Shown: positions 19,396-30,069, numbered from the stretch's first letter. The stretch: 64,000 bases of DNA from Cryptosporidium bovis (GCA_009768925.2 VHIT02000040.1:62001-126000); one strand, 5' to 3'. Made by a program: numbers and translations. Notes: a model not told the origin generated them from the letters alone.

Positions 19396-21042
19396 TTAAC
19401 GGTGTGTTCGTATAAAAACCTTTGTATCGCTCTTGAATTTTGATCTAAGCTGATGTGTGCGTTTAACTTTAATAGAAGTTTTACCAGTCGAAGGTTTAAC
19501 TCCAGTCTTAAATTTATCACGTTTAATTGTTTTTTTCAATTTCTTAGATGTATACACTTTTTGCACATCAAATAGCTTGCTTGGAGCAGCGGGTAACTCT
19601 CCAGACTCTAATATTGCATTTATCCATGATTTATCATATTGAGCCAAAGGTAAATCTTCTAACATATTCGGAATTAAAGACGAATAAGCAGGATCCAGAA
19701 CTCTTCTCGGTGAAACAGCAGTTGCGAATTTTTGAAGGTCATCTCCTATCTGATCAATATCCTCATCAACAAACCCTGCAGAAAATATTTCCTTACAAAA
19801 TATAAGCAATACAACAGTTTTAAACTTTTCATTGTTAACCACAAAGTTTGATAATGTGTATCTGCAATCATCAAAATCTGAAGTGTTTGTTTTAAACAAA
19901 GATTCCAGAATTAGCTCAACGAAAAGGAAAACTATTTCTTTCATTGATTCAAACTTCCATTTAAACTTGTCAGTAATTAAATAAAATGCTAATGCCGAGA
20001 GGGAAATTCTAACAGGTAGATAATTTCTCTCAGGAAAGTACTTTAATTTTTTTCTCTTCATCTTAATAAATGAAATTGAAAGCAGTAGCGAATATCTGTA
20101 AAAGTCACCTGGAGTCAAATGATTATCCTTTGCTTCAAATAAGCCGTAAATATTATTGATTCTTTGTTCAAATTCATTTTTCTGTTCCTTAAAAACGGTT
20201 TCAAAGGATTTCGAATCTAAACAAGACTTAACTCTTTGACATATCTCCACATAGTGAGGTGACAACTGGTCATCTATTATTAATGAAACAGAGTGATAAC
20301 AATTCTCTAAAATAAAAGTTTCATCTTTATATCCCATACTCATCAATGCAGCCCCTACAATGTCCTGCAAAGTGTAACTGAATATAGTACCCGTTAATCT
20401 CGGTACTATTGCAAAATACATACAATGAATAAGTTCCAAGTACCAAATTGATGGAATCAAACAAACGTCAATCGCAAAAGACATTACCCTTTGGTAAGGC
20501 TCATACGTTAGTACACTTAACTTCTTTCTAGAGTGTTTAACTCTTGGAAAATGTGAATACAATAAGCACTCTCGTGTACTCGTATGCTTTAATACCCATA
20601 AAGAATTGAGAAAATTCTTCACTTTTGTTTCTACCGGGGTATGCAACGGCACCCCTATATCATCAAACTTTGGAAATTCCTTACTTTCATCTTTAAGAAT
20701 GTCCACTGAAAGTGAAATCTTTGGTGGTTCTGATCCGATATAAACACTGTTGTAATATTTTTTCAGTATCCGCAAGTCCCCATCATCTAATTTCATAGGA
20801 TAAACCAACTTAATGAATGACAACCACCCAGATTCCCTTCCACTTTTATTATCTAATCCCTGAAAAACAGTATGCCTATCCACGTCTGTCCTACTATGAA
20901 AATTGCAAAGGGCCTTGTTTATCCCTTCATCTGTATACTCTTCATGACCTTCACCTTCCGCAGTATCAGTTCGCAGGGATGATGTGCAGTTCCACAATAT
21001 CAATGTAACAAGTAAAAAAGGCGAAAATTTTACACGTGGCAT
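19396..21042 (-). CDS. WYLE-family secreted protein 2
   Basis: This 548-aa protein uses the ATG at 21042, which directly precedes the signal peptide (F-L-L-V-T-L-I-L-W-N-C); the frame upstream reaches only a TTG. The family core is intact: Y-E-P-Y-Q-R-V-M-S-F-A-I-D-V-C, then W-Y-L-E-L-I-H-C-M-Y near residue 198, then S-Y-T-L-Q-D-I-V-G-A-A. After it come an E-N-C block and D-D-Q-L-S-P-H-Y-V-E-I-C. The C-terminal third carries F-C-K-E-I-F-S-A-G-F-V-D-E and a P-R-R-V-L-D-P segment, then a Lys-rich tail of about 50 residues. Upstream of the core an I-G-V-P-L-H-T-P motif matches the I-P-L-H/F-H-I-P motif of other members. A GGCGGTAA element lies 56 bp upstream of the start. Function is unknown. 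Confidence 0.88.
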   Translation of the reverse strand: MPRVKFSPFLLVTLILWNCTSSLRTDTAEGEGHEEYTDEGINKALCNFHSRTDVDRHTVFQGLDNKSGRESGWLSFIKLVYPMKLDDGDLRILKKYYNSVYIGSEPPKISLSVDILKDESKEFPKFDDIGVPLHTPVETKVKNFLNSLWVLKHTSTRECLLYSHFPRVKHSRKKLSVLTYEPYQRVMSFAIDVCLIPSIWYLELIHCMYFAIVPRLTGTIFSYTLQDIVGAALMSMGYKDETFILENCYHSVSLIIDDQLSPHYVEICQRVKSCLDSKSFETVFKEQKNEFEQRINNIYGLFEAKDNHLTPGDFYRYSLLLSISFIKMKRKKLKYFPERNYLPVRISLSALAFYLITDKFKWKFESMKEIVFLFVELILESLFKTNTSDFDDCRYTLSNFVVNNEKFKTVVLLIFCKEIFSAGFVDEDIDQIGDDLQKFATAVSPRRVLDPAYSSLIPNMLEDLPLAQYDKSWINAILESGELPAAPSKLFDVQKVYTSKKLKKTIKRDKFKTGVKPSTGKTSIKVKRTHQLRSKFKSDTKVFIRTHR

Positions 21043-21736
21043 CCTGAACAAACCTTAGTGAAAAAGGCTATATCTATGTAAACAAATTTTTGAGTACGTT
21101 ACCGCCTTTAAACTTGTCATACTTTGAAATCTACAATTACATTTTTCTATTGTAGCGCCAGACCGTGGTTAGATTTTCTCAGAATTGGCATAGGGCAGAA
21201 TAAAAAACACCATTTAAGTTTGGGAGACTGGATTCTAAAAAAACTACGGAAGATGTAAAAGGTTTAAATATGTTGATTATACATTCATATTGAGTGTTGG
21301 AGTTAATTTGCGTACCGAGCTAAAAATGTATATTTACGAAGGTAATGCAGGAAAAAAAATGATTTATTTGTCTAAATTTCAAAAAAAGTGCTAATAATCA
21401 CTATTTACTGGACAACACACAATGATTACAAATTGTGGAAGGGATATATGTATTTAGACTATATTCTTGTTTTTGGTTTCCTCGTGTATTTATCCTTAGT
21501 AATACTTATCTTTGTAACTAATATCTGCCTCTAGACTTGACTTCAATCTGGTCACTATTCCTTAGGTTACGAAAATGATGTAAATCGTAAATAGAAAGGA
21601 GGAAATATTGCGTTAACAGCAGATAACCCTCCTCTATTTGTCCTAAAAATCCGTGTGTTCATTCCCAAGGGTATTATTGCATCTTGCCTTTTCAACGTTT
21701 TATAGTCACCTATTTCTTTAAATTTTTACAGAGATA
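21043..21736. other. spacer between WYLE 2 and WYLE 3
   Basis: This 0.7-kb spacer holds no supportable ORF. The WYLE 2 promoter side contains GTTACCGCC at 21098-21106, which is GGCGGTAAC on the coding strand, and a GGCGCT core near 21154. Confidence 0.5.
21098..21106 (-). promoter_or_regulatory. GGCGGTAAC element upstream of WYLE 2
   Basis: On the coding (minus) strand this reads GGCGGTAAC, 56 bp before the WYLE 2 start. It is the same core as found ahead of the other WYLE genes. Confidence 0.45.
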
Positions 21737-23380
21737 TTAGTTCATTTTCTTATTATCGTTTACCCCTCCTTCTTGCACAGGTTCTGTATTAGGTTGTTCG
21801 GTAGATACAACGGACTCATTGGACTCGACTAATTCACTAAAGTCGTCAACTTTGGGGCGATTAATACTCTCTTTTCTACGTGTTATCCTTGAAAAGAACT
21901 TACCAACAGTCCTGAAAAATGACTTTTTCTTTTTCTTTTTACCCGTAGTCGTCCCACCTTGAGAGTCGAGACCGTATTCCGAACCTTCAACTTGTTTAGA
22001 AACATCTTCTCCAAATTTAGTTTCAGCCTTTAGACTACCGTCTAGATTCCCAAAGTACATCCAAGCGCAATCATACTTTTCAATATTTAGATTTTGCATC
22101 ATCTCTGGAATAACGGAAACATAAGATTCCAACAGAACCCTTTTTGGATTTACCAAATAACCTTCGACTCTATATTTGTGAATTCCTATATCTTCATTTA
22201 TAAATCCAACTGAGAATATCTCTTTGCAAAATATATCCAGTATTTTCGCATCTAAACGTTTGTTGCCAAAATCAGCGACGGACTTTTTACAACTATTAAT
22301 TATCGTAGCTGTGTCCTTGAACATCAGACTTGTGAACATTTTTGTGAAGAAATCAACAACTTTGCTCTCTGACTCGAGCAGAAGATTAAGTTCCTTTGCC
22401 AAAGCATAGTAACTCAAAGAAGCTGTCATAATTCTAATAACCAAAAAATTTATTTCTGGATACTCTTTGTTAAGTTTAAACTTAGAAAAAAGCAAGTGTA
22501 TTGAATACAATATGGAATACCTGGCAAATAAAGTAGGTTTCAGTAGTTTGCCAAAATTCGGAACACTTGCATACACATTCTTAATTCTATAACTAAATTC
22601 CTGTTCTAGTTCAGAAAAATCACCCAAAGTAAACTCCTCCGAGTCCAAACACTTTTTCATATTATGGCATATATCAGCCATGTTAGATGAAATGGCATCG
22701 TCCTTTACATAAGATACGCTCTCCATACAGTTATTCAAATTGAACTTTTCATTCCTGTATTCCATTGACATAATTGCAGATCCGACAATATCTTGCAAGC
22801 TATAACTCATCAACATTCCATTTAAATACGGTATTGTACTCACAAACATACAGTGAATCAATTCTAAATACCACATAGAGGGTACCATGCACACTTCTAT
22901 GGCAAAGGTCATAAGCCTTTGATAGGGTTCAGTAGTTATAATTGGCAGGTCTTTTCTATAACTTTTTACTCTTGGAAAGAAAAATTTCTTTCCAGCATCT
23001 ATAGAGTCTTCTTTAGTGGAAGACTTTTCAAAATCATAGTACGATAATGAAACACTTTTACTTGGAATATGGCAAATATCCTTATATTTATCCATTTCTA
23101 TATTAGGTTTCAGTGTTCCATAACTGGAAACATCCTTGCATAGTGATGTATCAAGTTCAGTCTTGTCTAAGTAAGAAAAAAAAGTAATATTAGACTCTAA
23201 AGAACCAATAGGCTCTTTTCCTTCATTGTTAATCAATTCAAAAAGCCTCTTTAAGCTACTTTCCCTATTGTAGCTTGTTCCTGAAGCATCGTACGTTGCT
23301 CGCTCACTCCCAAACACAAAAGTACCCCAAATCAGAATTAGAACCAAAACCAAACAATATTCAGTAATCCGAGGCCTCAT
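21737..23380 (-). CDS. WYLE-family secreted protein 3
   Basis: This 547-aa protein starts at the ATG at 23380, giving the signal peptide E-Y-C-L-V-L-V-L-I-L-I-W-G-T-F. The frame upstream reaches only a TTG. The family core shows E-P-Y-Q-R-L-M-T-F-A-I-E-V-C, W-Y-L-E-L-I-H-C-M-F near residue 169, S-Y-S-L-Q-D-I-V-G-S-A-I-M-S and D-D-A-I-S-S-N-M-A-D-I-C. F-C-K-E-I-F-S-V-G-F-I-N-E is conserved near residue 395. The tail differs from its sisters: a K-K-K-K-K-K-S-F-F-R patch is followed by about 50 acidic and polar residues. After the signal peptide an S-S-L-K-R-L-F-E-L-I motif resembles one in WYLE 6. Function is unknown. Confidence 0.88.
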   Translation of the reverse strand: MRPRITEYCLVLVLILIWGTFVFGSERATYDASGTSYNRESSLKRLFELINNEGKEPIGSLESNITFFSYLDKTELDTSLCKDVSSYGTLKPNIEMDKYKDICHIPSKSVSLSYYDFEKSSTKEDSIDAGKKFFFPRVKSYRKDLPIITTEPYQRLMTFAIEVCMVPSMWYLELIHCMFVSTIPYLNGMLMSYSLQDIVGSAIMSMEYRNEKFNLNNCMESVSYVKDDAISSNMADICHNMKKCLDSEEFTLGDFSELEQEFSYRIKNVYASVPNFGKLLKPTLFARYSILYSIHLLFSKFKLNKEYPEINFLVIRIMTASLSYYALAKELNLLLESESKVVDFFTKMFTSLMFKDTATIINSCKKSVADFGNKRLDAKILDIFCKEIFSVGFINEDIGIHKYRVEGYLVNPKRVLLESYVSVIPEMMQNLNIEKYDCAWMYFGNLDGSLKAETKFGEDVSKQVEGSEYGLDSQGGTTTGKKKKKKSFFRTVGKFFSRITRRKESINRPKVDDFSELVESNESVVSTEQPNTEPVQEGGVNDNKKMN

Positions 23381-23464
23381 TATCAATAAACATTAGCATT
23401 TCTATCTCCAAAGCTCAAATAAATTCATGTATTTCATGCCAAGCTATATTAGTCAAGACTCAAA

Positions 23465-23475
23465 GGCGGTTCGCG
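23465..23475 (+). promoter_or_regulatory. GGCGGTTCGCG element upstream of WYLE 3
   Basis: A G+C-rich island in AT-rich DNA 85 bp upstream of the WYLE 3 start contains the GGCGGT core followed by CGCGCGC. Confidence 0.4.
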
Positions 23476-24539
23476 CGCATGTCGTTTCCTTGGTTATCTT
23501 CAATTTAATGCAAATTATTATTTATCTTTGAAAATTGACGCTCAAACATCAGAACTATAACCCTAAGGGTGTTTGCATTTTTAACATTTTCCTATCTACT
23601 CTGTGTAATCGCCGTTTGCCACCCTTGTTTCCACACTGCTACTTAAAGAGTTGAGTTGGATATAGAATGGATACGCCAAATTACGACTATGGTGAAAACC
23701 GTACAATGGGAAATTTTGCGGAAATCAAGTATATAACATGAATGTCAATTGTACCCTTTATGCTATTAAATACATCAAGCTACAGACTAATACTATATTT
23801 CTGACATAAATGAAAGCTAATTTAATTTCGAGACCACTTAAACCAACAAATGCTCGTCATATAGGAGTAACTAGAAAACAATCTAACATCTGCTGCGGAA
23901 GCTCGAACTAAGAGAGCAAAAAGTTATTACATTACATTAATCTTTCTAAATCACTAAAGCTGTCAACCATCTATTTATCTAATTTTGTTTAATATTCTTC
24001 ACATTCAAACCTTAAATTATCGGTAAATTTTGTAACTCTATCTCTAGTTCTGGTTTTATCCGTATTGTTGCGTAAAGTTGCAGTGATTTCCGGACCCCTC
24101 ACACTTTTGGAGTATCTAAGCTTAGAAACTTTGTTCCTGAAAATAGAGGATTATAAAAATCTCAAGTGCAGAATCCACAAAAACACCGCAATTCCTCGAA
24201 TCCGATGGATTGTGTAGATGCTGAGTACCTTTGAGGGCTATTTTGCGAAACCAAGCCTCTTTATCTGGGATTAAATCTTCAGAGCAAACTCATTTTCCTT
24301 TTTTAACTCCAAAATAACCACATCCACCATTCACAGAAACCCTTCCCCGAATATACGCCTTTCGCACCCAAGTTCATTTGCATCGAACAAATAACCCGGC
24401 GGGACATTTATCATACATGTTCCAAACCAAACAACACAAATTGACAATAAGAGAAGCAGACACTACCTGAAGCCCATATAAGAAAACAAGTATCTGTGCT
24501 TCCGCCTTTTTGTCCGAAATGACAAATAAACATCAAGTG

Positions 24540-24547
24540 TGGCGCCA
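24540..24547. promoter_or_regulatory. orphan TGGCGCCA palindrome
   Basis: This perfect copy of the palindrome is more than 1.1 kb from the nearest start codon I can support. It could mark the promoter of an unrecognised noncoding transcript. Confidence 0.3.
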
Positions 24548-26181
24548 TCTCCCGACCAAAAATCCCAGGGGTCAGAAACCATTGTAATAACTATTCCGTA
24601 CGCCTCTGTATATAGGAGCCAGAACTTAGAAATGCGAAACAAATGAAGGAAATATACAAACATAAGAGAACTGCATCATATTGCTATCGATTGAGTCTGG
24701 TAAGGTCACTATTAGTGCCTATATTAATGATTTATTGAAAGTCATTACCTGAATGCAAGTCGAAAATACATGCAGTGAGTGTTGAAAGTTTTTGTGTATC
24801 AATTTCTTTGTATGTGATATTCCACATATATTTAACTGCTCTGGTGTCAGATTCCGTTATTCGAGGGCCAAAATGGAGTATTTCCAATTTGATCATATAT
24901 CAATCTCCTACCAACGAAGTTTATTTTACTTTGTTTTAAAGTACTAATGATTGTCCTGAATCCAGTGATTTGAACCTCACGAAACTCAGACAGTAAGTCG
25001 AGTCATGTCATATGTTTAAATTACCTCAGAAACACTTAAATTCGGGCGTTTCTTGGAATTCGTTATCTAAACTTCTGAGTTGTAAATAGTGAAAACAATC
25101 AATCAATATTTTATTTTCATCTCATTCCTGCTTCATCATTTCTCTCCATACTAGATTTGAAACTAACAATGTTTCCCTTGAACATTGATTCTAACATACA
25201 ATTTAATATTAATACAATGTTTCAAATAGTATGCACTAGCTTGCCACAAAAACTTGTAACGATCTACCGTTAAATGCAAATTTATGCTTCTCTAGAAAGC
25301 CTTGTTGCACACTGCTCACAGAAAGAGAAAATGACCTTAATACTTGATTCCTCAAAAAATCTTAAGCCAACTATTCAAGGTGTGAAAGCAATAAGGCAAT
25401 ACTAATGAGGAAAGCTTATTATAGATACATTTACAAAAACCTCCGTACCTCAACTACCAATCAAGCGTTAAATCGACATAATTTTATTACAACTTACAAG
25501 AAAACATGTATTACCCCCAAATGTCATAATTTTTTCACAAAATATTTGGCGGTAAAGCACCTTATCTGCCAATATTACCACTTTTATTTATTGCTTTTTA
25601 CATATGGCGTATTTTTAGATTGTTTGGTAATAATATTTTCGATTTGAAGAGGTAACTTCTTTCAGACTTTTGAAATTTTAACTTTTTTCTGCCATTTTGA
25701 TGTGGCTTTTACCAATATATATACTCCCATTTATTGGAAGTATTCTGTTTCTCCGTTCCGGTTCATTGGAACAATTCTCCAAACCCACTTAACTTTAGTC
25801 AATAATGTACGGGTTTTGCCGTAGATCTCTCGTTATTTTTTGAGTAGTTACTACTTAAATTCACTCCTGAAAAATCATTAACGTTACCCATGAAATTTTA
25901 CCATTCAACTGCGTTTATATCAATCATTGTAAACCGAGACTGATTTATTATCGTCTCATTCAATTTCGGAGAGTGGTTGTGAGATTGTAAATTGCTATTT
26001 TAAAACTGATGAAGGAATATAAAAGCCGGATTAAACAATAATTATTTGCCAATTACACATATGTTTTTAATGAGACAATTAGAACTCATATGCAGTATGA
26101 AAGTGTCTTCATATACAAGATTACAATTAGCACGATAATAACATTGCACTTTATACCTCGATTTGAAAGACGTGCACAATT

Positions 26182-27822
26182 TTATTCATCCATTTCCGCT
26201 TCTTTTATTGATAATCCCTTTGTGAATATTCTCGGAAGTAACACTTTGTTGATCGCCTTAATGGCCCTGGCTGTAGCTCTCCTACGGGTTGTTCGTTTGA
26301 AAACAAGCTTACTACTAACAAATCTCGAATCCCTCATACCTTTCTTTTTAGTTTTAGAAAGAAGCTTTGACTTGTAAAATTTGCCAGTTGCTGGACGAGA
26401 GAGGGGAGCCTCTGTTATTTCAAGTTCATCCGCAGTAAATTCTAACCATTCCTTACCAAAACTTTCAAGACTTTCATCCGAAGGCATACTTGGAATGACC
26501 TCGGCATAATTTTTCCTGAGAATACGACTCGGTTGAATAGCCTGAATAAATTTATCCTCATCATCACCCATGATATTAAAACTCTCATCAATAAATCCAA
26601 CAGAAATAAAATCTTTGCAAAGAAATTCAAACAACAGTTCCTTTTCTTCAGAATCAATTTTAATATTTGAATTCAAAAATTTGTTGCAAGATTTAAAATA
26701 TTTGTTTACAGATATAAAGGTTGCAAAAGAAATTATATGATAAAGCTTATTAAATTGTCTAACATTAGCAAAATGTGAATCAAATCGCTTATAAATATTG
26801 ATAATAGAAACCATCGAAACCATTGTCCTTACAGGCAGAAAATTTCTGACATTATGATCTTTGCTATACCCATTTGAATTTGGAGAAGTAGAAATGCCGA
26901 GTCTTAAGAAATAAGAAGCTATATTGTTTAATTGTGTTCCGCCAACTCCTACTGATTTATATATATTGTTTATTCTGGTAACAAATTCATCTTTGAATCT
27001 TGCATACTTGCCATTTTCAAAAACTCTTGATTCCAGACATGTTTTCATTTTACCACAAATATATTCATAATTTGGAGAAATACTATCATCCGAAACCATC
27101 GAAACTGACCTGTGACAATTCTCTATCGAAAAGTTTGAGTCCAAGTAACCAATTGTCATAACTGCAGAGCCAACAACATCTTGTAAACTGTAGCTCATAA
27201 GCATTCCTTTAAAAAATGGTGCCATTCCCACGTACATACAATGGATAAGTTCGAGATACCATAGCTTAGGTATCATGCAGACTTCAATAGCAAATGTCAT
27301 CAGTCTTTGATAAGGTTCAGGCGTAAGCACAGGCAATTTGTTTCTAAAATGCTTAATTCTTGGAAAAAACAGTTCTGTATCCTCTTGTTCCTCCTGTTCC
27401 TCTTGCTTGCTTGGTCCTACAAAAGTAACATCAAGGCTCTTCGCCATACTCTCCAGATTATAAGATAACTTCTTGAAACCCTTCAGAGACTTTTGTTCTG
27501 AGGGAATGTGAAATTTAGCATTCTCTAAATTCAAACCAGAATATTTTTCTTCATCGTAAACGGTGTCGCCGTGAATAGCGATTTGTGGATCCATAATGCT
27601 TCTGTATTCGCCATAAAAACATGAGGAGAACGATTCCACTATGCTAGAATACCAATCATCACCGTAACCTCCATTTTCTATGAGAGTTTTGACATATACT
27701 GAGGACCTCCATGGAGCGCAAAATCGATTTTGAGACTTTTTTTCAATATTTATGGATGTGAACAAAAGTGGCGTAAAAATACAAAAAAGCAACAAAAAAC
27801 AAAATATCACATTGATAACCAT
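26182..27822 (-). CDS. WYLE-family secreted protein 4
   Basis: This 546-aa protein has a signal peptide from the ATG at 27822 (I-F-C-F-L-L-L-F-C-I-F). After a variable N-terminal region with an A-P-W-R-S-S motif, an F-H-I-P-S-E motif leads to the core: L-P-V-L-T-P-E-P-Y-Q-R-L-M-T-F, W-Y-L-E-L-I-H-C-M-Y-V-G near residue 187, S-Y-S-L-Q-D-V-V-G-S-A and D-D-S-I-S-P-N-Y-E-Y-I-C. The C-terminal block L-C-K-D-F-I-S-V-G-F-I-D-E and the following 80 residues are almost identical to WYLE 5. The tail is Lys/Arg-rich. Nucleotide identity to WYLE 5 is about 98% in two blocks and clearly lower between them. A GGCGGCAAA element lies 125 bp upstream. Confidence 0.9.
   Translation of the reverse strand: MVINVIFCFLLLFCIFTPLLFTSINIEKKSQNRFCAPWRSSVYVKTLIENGGYGDDWYSSIVESFSSCFYGEYRSIMDPQIAIHGDTVYDEEKYSGLNLENAKFHIPSEQKSLKGFKKLSYNLESMAKSLDVTFVGPSKQEEQEEQEDTELFFPRIKHFRNKLPVLTPEPYQRLMTFAIEVCMIPKLWYLELIHCMYVGMAPFFKGMLMSYSLQDVVGSAVMTIGYLDSNFSIENCHRSVSMVSDDSISPNYEYICGKMKTCLESRVFENGKYARFKDEFVTRINNIYKSVGVGGTQLNNIASYFLRLGISTSPNSNGYSKDHNVRNFLPVRTMVSMVSIINIYKRFDSHFANVRQFNKLYHIISFATFISVNKYFKSCNKFLNSNIKIDSEEKELLFEFLCKDFISVGFIDESFNIMGDDEDKFIQAIQPSRILRKNYAEVIPSMPSDESLESFGKEWLEFTADELEITEAPLSRPATGKFYKSKLLSKTKKKGMRDSRFVSSKLVFKRTTRRRATARAIKAINKVLLPRIFTKGLSIKEAEMDE
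26333..26636 (-). repeat. near-identical paralogue block (partner 28604-28907)
   Basis: About 304 bp at the 3' part of WYLE 4 match the same part of WYLE 5 with only a few substitutions by eye, for example the A/G in GCCAGTTG versus GCCGGTTG. Identity stops abruptly on both sides. Confidence 0.85.
26995..27368 (-). repeat. near-identical paralogue block (partner 29270-29643)
   Basis: About 374 bp spanning the W-Y-L-E core of WYLE 4 match WYLE 5 with a handful of mostly synonymous changes. The segment between this and the 3' block is much less alike, so the identity is patchy rather than uniform. Confidence 0.85.
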
Positions 27823-28464
27823 ATGTCTTAATTCTTAATATACACTAACTCATATGATAATTTATTCTTGCATTATTCAAACCTGTGTCCCCTCCCCCCT
27901 ATTTATTGAGCAGGCTCCTATTTTAGTCATCCTAATTCTGATACATGGCGGCAAATCCCACATAGTTAGGATGACATTTTGTATACAAACTTCAGGTTAT
28001 TTCACCTTTAAATTAAATGCAAATAACTGTTACCTTTACTCTATTGCAAATAGACTCGTTCGTTTTTAACTTCATACTTTTATCGATTTATATGACTTAT
28101 TTTACCCCTAATAATCCACACTTAATATTTATACTCTAAGGTAAACACCAGACCGATTTGTGTTAAGTTTCATCACTACTATTTTCAATATTATTCTAAA
28201 ACTTTGAGTGCATCTTTTCTGCGAATTGTAGAGTCATTTTCTAGACTTAATTTATATCTTAGCTTAAATAATGAATTTAATTGTCACATAAGAAAAATCG
28301 TGAAAATGGAAAATAAAAATGAAAGGATTTCTTGCAACCATGAAATAAATAGTTTGTTATCGAAAAAATTAGAAAATTCCTATTTCGAATATTCTAAACA
28401 CACAAAACATAAATTAATACCTGTGCTCAACTTGACGAATCCACGAAATTTTCTTCTGAGGACT
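27823..28464. other. spacer between WYLE 4 and WYLE 5
   Basis: This AT-rich spacer contains GGCGGCAAA at 27947-27955. Two plus-strand frames (27854-28069 and 28204-28494) show no protein-like pattern. The second one overlaps the 3' end of WYLE 5. Confidence 0.5.
27947..27955 (+). promoter_or_regulatory. GGCGGCAAA element upstream of WYLE 4
   Basis: The core GGCGG followed by CAAA sits 125 bp upstream of the WYLE 4 start codon. Confidence 0.42.
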
Positions 28465-30069
28465 CTATTCTTGATCTATCAAGAATGCATTTGAATATAG
28501 TTTTGGAAGAGTTAACCTTCTAAGTTTGTTAACTATCCTTTTGGTCGCTCCCAAATGAGCTCCTTTAGCAGTATGTTCACTAGATTTTACAGTTCTTGGA
28601 TCTCTCATACCTTTCTTTTTAGTTTTAGAAAGAAGCTTTGACTTGTAAAATTTGCCGGTTGCTGGACGAGAGAGGGGAGCCTCTGTTATTTCAAGTTCAT
28701 CCGCAGTAAATTCTAACCATTCCTTACCAAAACTTTCAAGACTTTCATCCGAAGGCATACTTGGAATGACCTCGGCATAATTTTTCCTGAGAATACGACT
28801 CGGTTGAATAGCCTGAATAAATTTATCCTCATCATCACCCATGATATTAAAACTCTCATCAATAAATCCAACAGAAACAAAATCTTTGCAAAGAAATTCA
28901 AACAACAATTTTTTGTCCACAAAGTTAATTTTAATATTTGTTTCCAGAAATCTTTTACAGAAAACAAAGTATTTTTCTATTGAAATCATTGTTCCATAGG
29001 AAATCAAATAATAAAATGCATTAAACTGCTGGACAATACTTGTAATTAGTGTACTAAATTTTCTTGTCATGTTTATAGTGGAAATCAATGAAACCATTGT
29101 CCTTACAGGCAAAAAGTTTCTGGCATTATGATCTTTTTCAAACCCATTTGAATATGGTGAAGTAGAGATACCGAGTTTTAAGTAATAAGAAGCTAATTCG
29201 TGTTTGTCAATGTTATCATCGTTAGTAAGCTTATAACTTTCCTCTATTCTTTTTTTGAACTCTTCCCTAAATCTTGCATACTCGCCATTTTCAAAAACTC
29301 TTGATTCCAGACATGTTTTCATTTTATCACAAATATATTCATAATTTGGAGAAATACTATCATCCGAAACCATCGAAACTGACCTGTGACAATTCTCTAT
29401 TGAAAACTTTGAATCCAAGTAACCAATTGTCATAATTGCAGAGCCAACAACATCTTGTAAACTGTAGCTCATAAGCATTCCTTTAAAAAATGGTGCCATT
29501 CCCACGTACATACAATGGATAAGTTCGAGATACCATAGCTTAGGTATCATGCAGACTTCAATAGCAAATGTCATCAGTCTTTGATAAGGTTCAGGCGTAA
29601 GTACAGGCAATTTGTTTCTAAAATGCTTAATTCTTGGAAAAAATAGGTTATGCTCAGGATCTGCTGGTCGTCTAATTTCCCTAAAAAGTACATCAGGGTT
29701 CTTAACCAAATTACCAAATTCCATACTTAACTTTTTAAACTTCTTTAATGATCTGCGCTCAGAAGGAATGTGAAAGAAATTGCTACTCTCCAGTTTTCCT
29801 GGAATGGAGCCAATATCAACGACAATATCATTGTGAATAGCGGATTTTGGATTGCAAACTGATGCATACTCCCCTCTAAATTTTTCAATAAACGAATAAA
29901 TTAAATCCGACCGTTTGGATAGAAGTTGTAAGTTTCTAATTTCCTTAGAAGTTCTCCAAGGAGGGGAGAAGCGATTTTCAAGCTTTTGTTCATCAGTACC
30001 AATACAAACATTTAAAGAAATACATAGCGTGAAATACACGTAAACTAGAAGCAATAATATATTGTTCAT
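28465..30069 (-). CDS. WYLE-family secreted protein 5
   Basis: This 534-aa protein is the closest paralogue of WYLE 4. The signal peptide follows the ATG at 30069 (I-L-L-L-L-V-Y-V-Y-F-T-L-C). An S-P-P-W-R-T-S motif and F-H-I-P-S-E-R precede the core: L-P-V-L-T-P-E-P-Y-Q-R-L, W-Y-L-E-L-I-H-C-M-Y-V-G near residue 178, S-Y-S-L-Q-D-V-V-G-S-A and D-D-S-I-S-P-N-Y-E-Y-I-C. The L-C-K-D-F-V-S-V-G-F-I-D-E block is present. The last 40 residues differ from WYLE 4 and are basic. A GGCGGTAAAA element lies 84 bp upstream. Function is unknown; secretion followed by host or vacuole targeting is inference from the family. Confidence 0.9.
   Translation of the reverse strand: MNNILLLLVYVYFTLCISLNVCIGTDEQKLENRFSPPWRTSKEIRNLQLLSKRSDLIYSFIEKFRGEYASVCNPKSAIHNDIVVDIGSIPGKLESSNFFHIPSERRSLKKFKKLSMEFGNLVKNPDVLFREIRRPADPEHNLFFPRIKHFRNKLPVLTPEPYQRLMTFAIEVCMIPKLWYLELIHCMYVGMAPFFKGMLMSYSLQDVVGSAIMTIGYLDSKFSIENCHRSVSMVSDDSISPNYEYICDKMKTCLESRVFENGEYARFREEFKKRIEESYKLTNDDNIDKHELASYYLKLGISTSPYSNGFEKDHNARNFLPVRTMVSLISTINMTRKFSTLITSIVQQFNAFYYLISYGTMISIEKYFVFCKRFLETNIKINFVDKKLLFEFLCKDFVSVGFIDESFNIMGDDEDKFIQAIQPSRILRKNYAEVIPSMPSDESLESFGKEWLEFTADELEITEAPLSRPATGKFYKSKLLSKTKKKGMRDPRTVKSSEHTAKGAHLGATKRIVNKLRRLTLPKLYSNAFLIDQE

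Larger units (their letters stand above)
23381..26181. other. 2.8-kb gene-free gap inside the WYLE cluster
   Basis: This is the longest gap in the cluster, long enough for another family member, but I find no W-Y-L-E or second-block remnant in any frame. The stretch 24000-24600 has raised GC. Elements seen: GGCGGTTCGCG at 23465-23475 (85 bp upstream of WYLE 3), TGGCGCCA at 24540-24547 and TTTGGCGGTAAA at 25545-25556. The last two have no gene start nearby, which hints at unannotated transcripts. A 66-residue frame at 24463-24663 contains the 24540 palindrome and is not credible as protein. Confidence 0.45.

Noticed and set aside
23381-26181. A decayed WYLE copy in the 2.8-kb gap
   Set aside because: No trace of the core or distal motifs was seen in any frame, and the composition differs from that of WYLE coding DNA.
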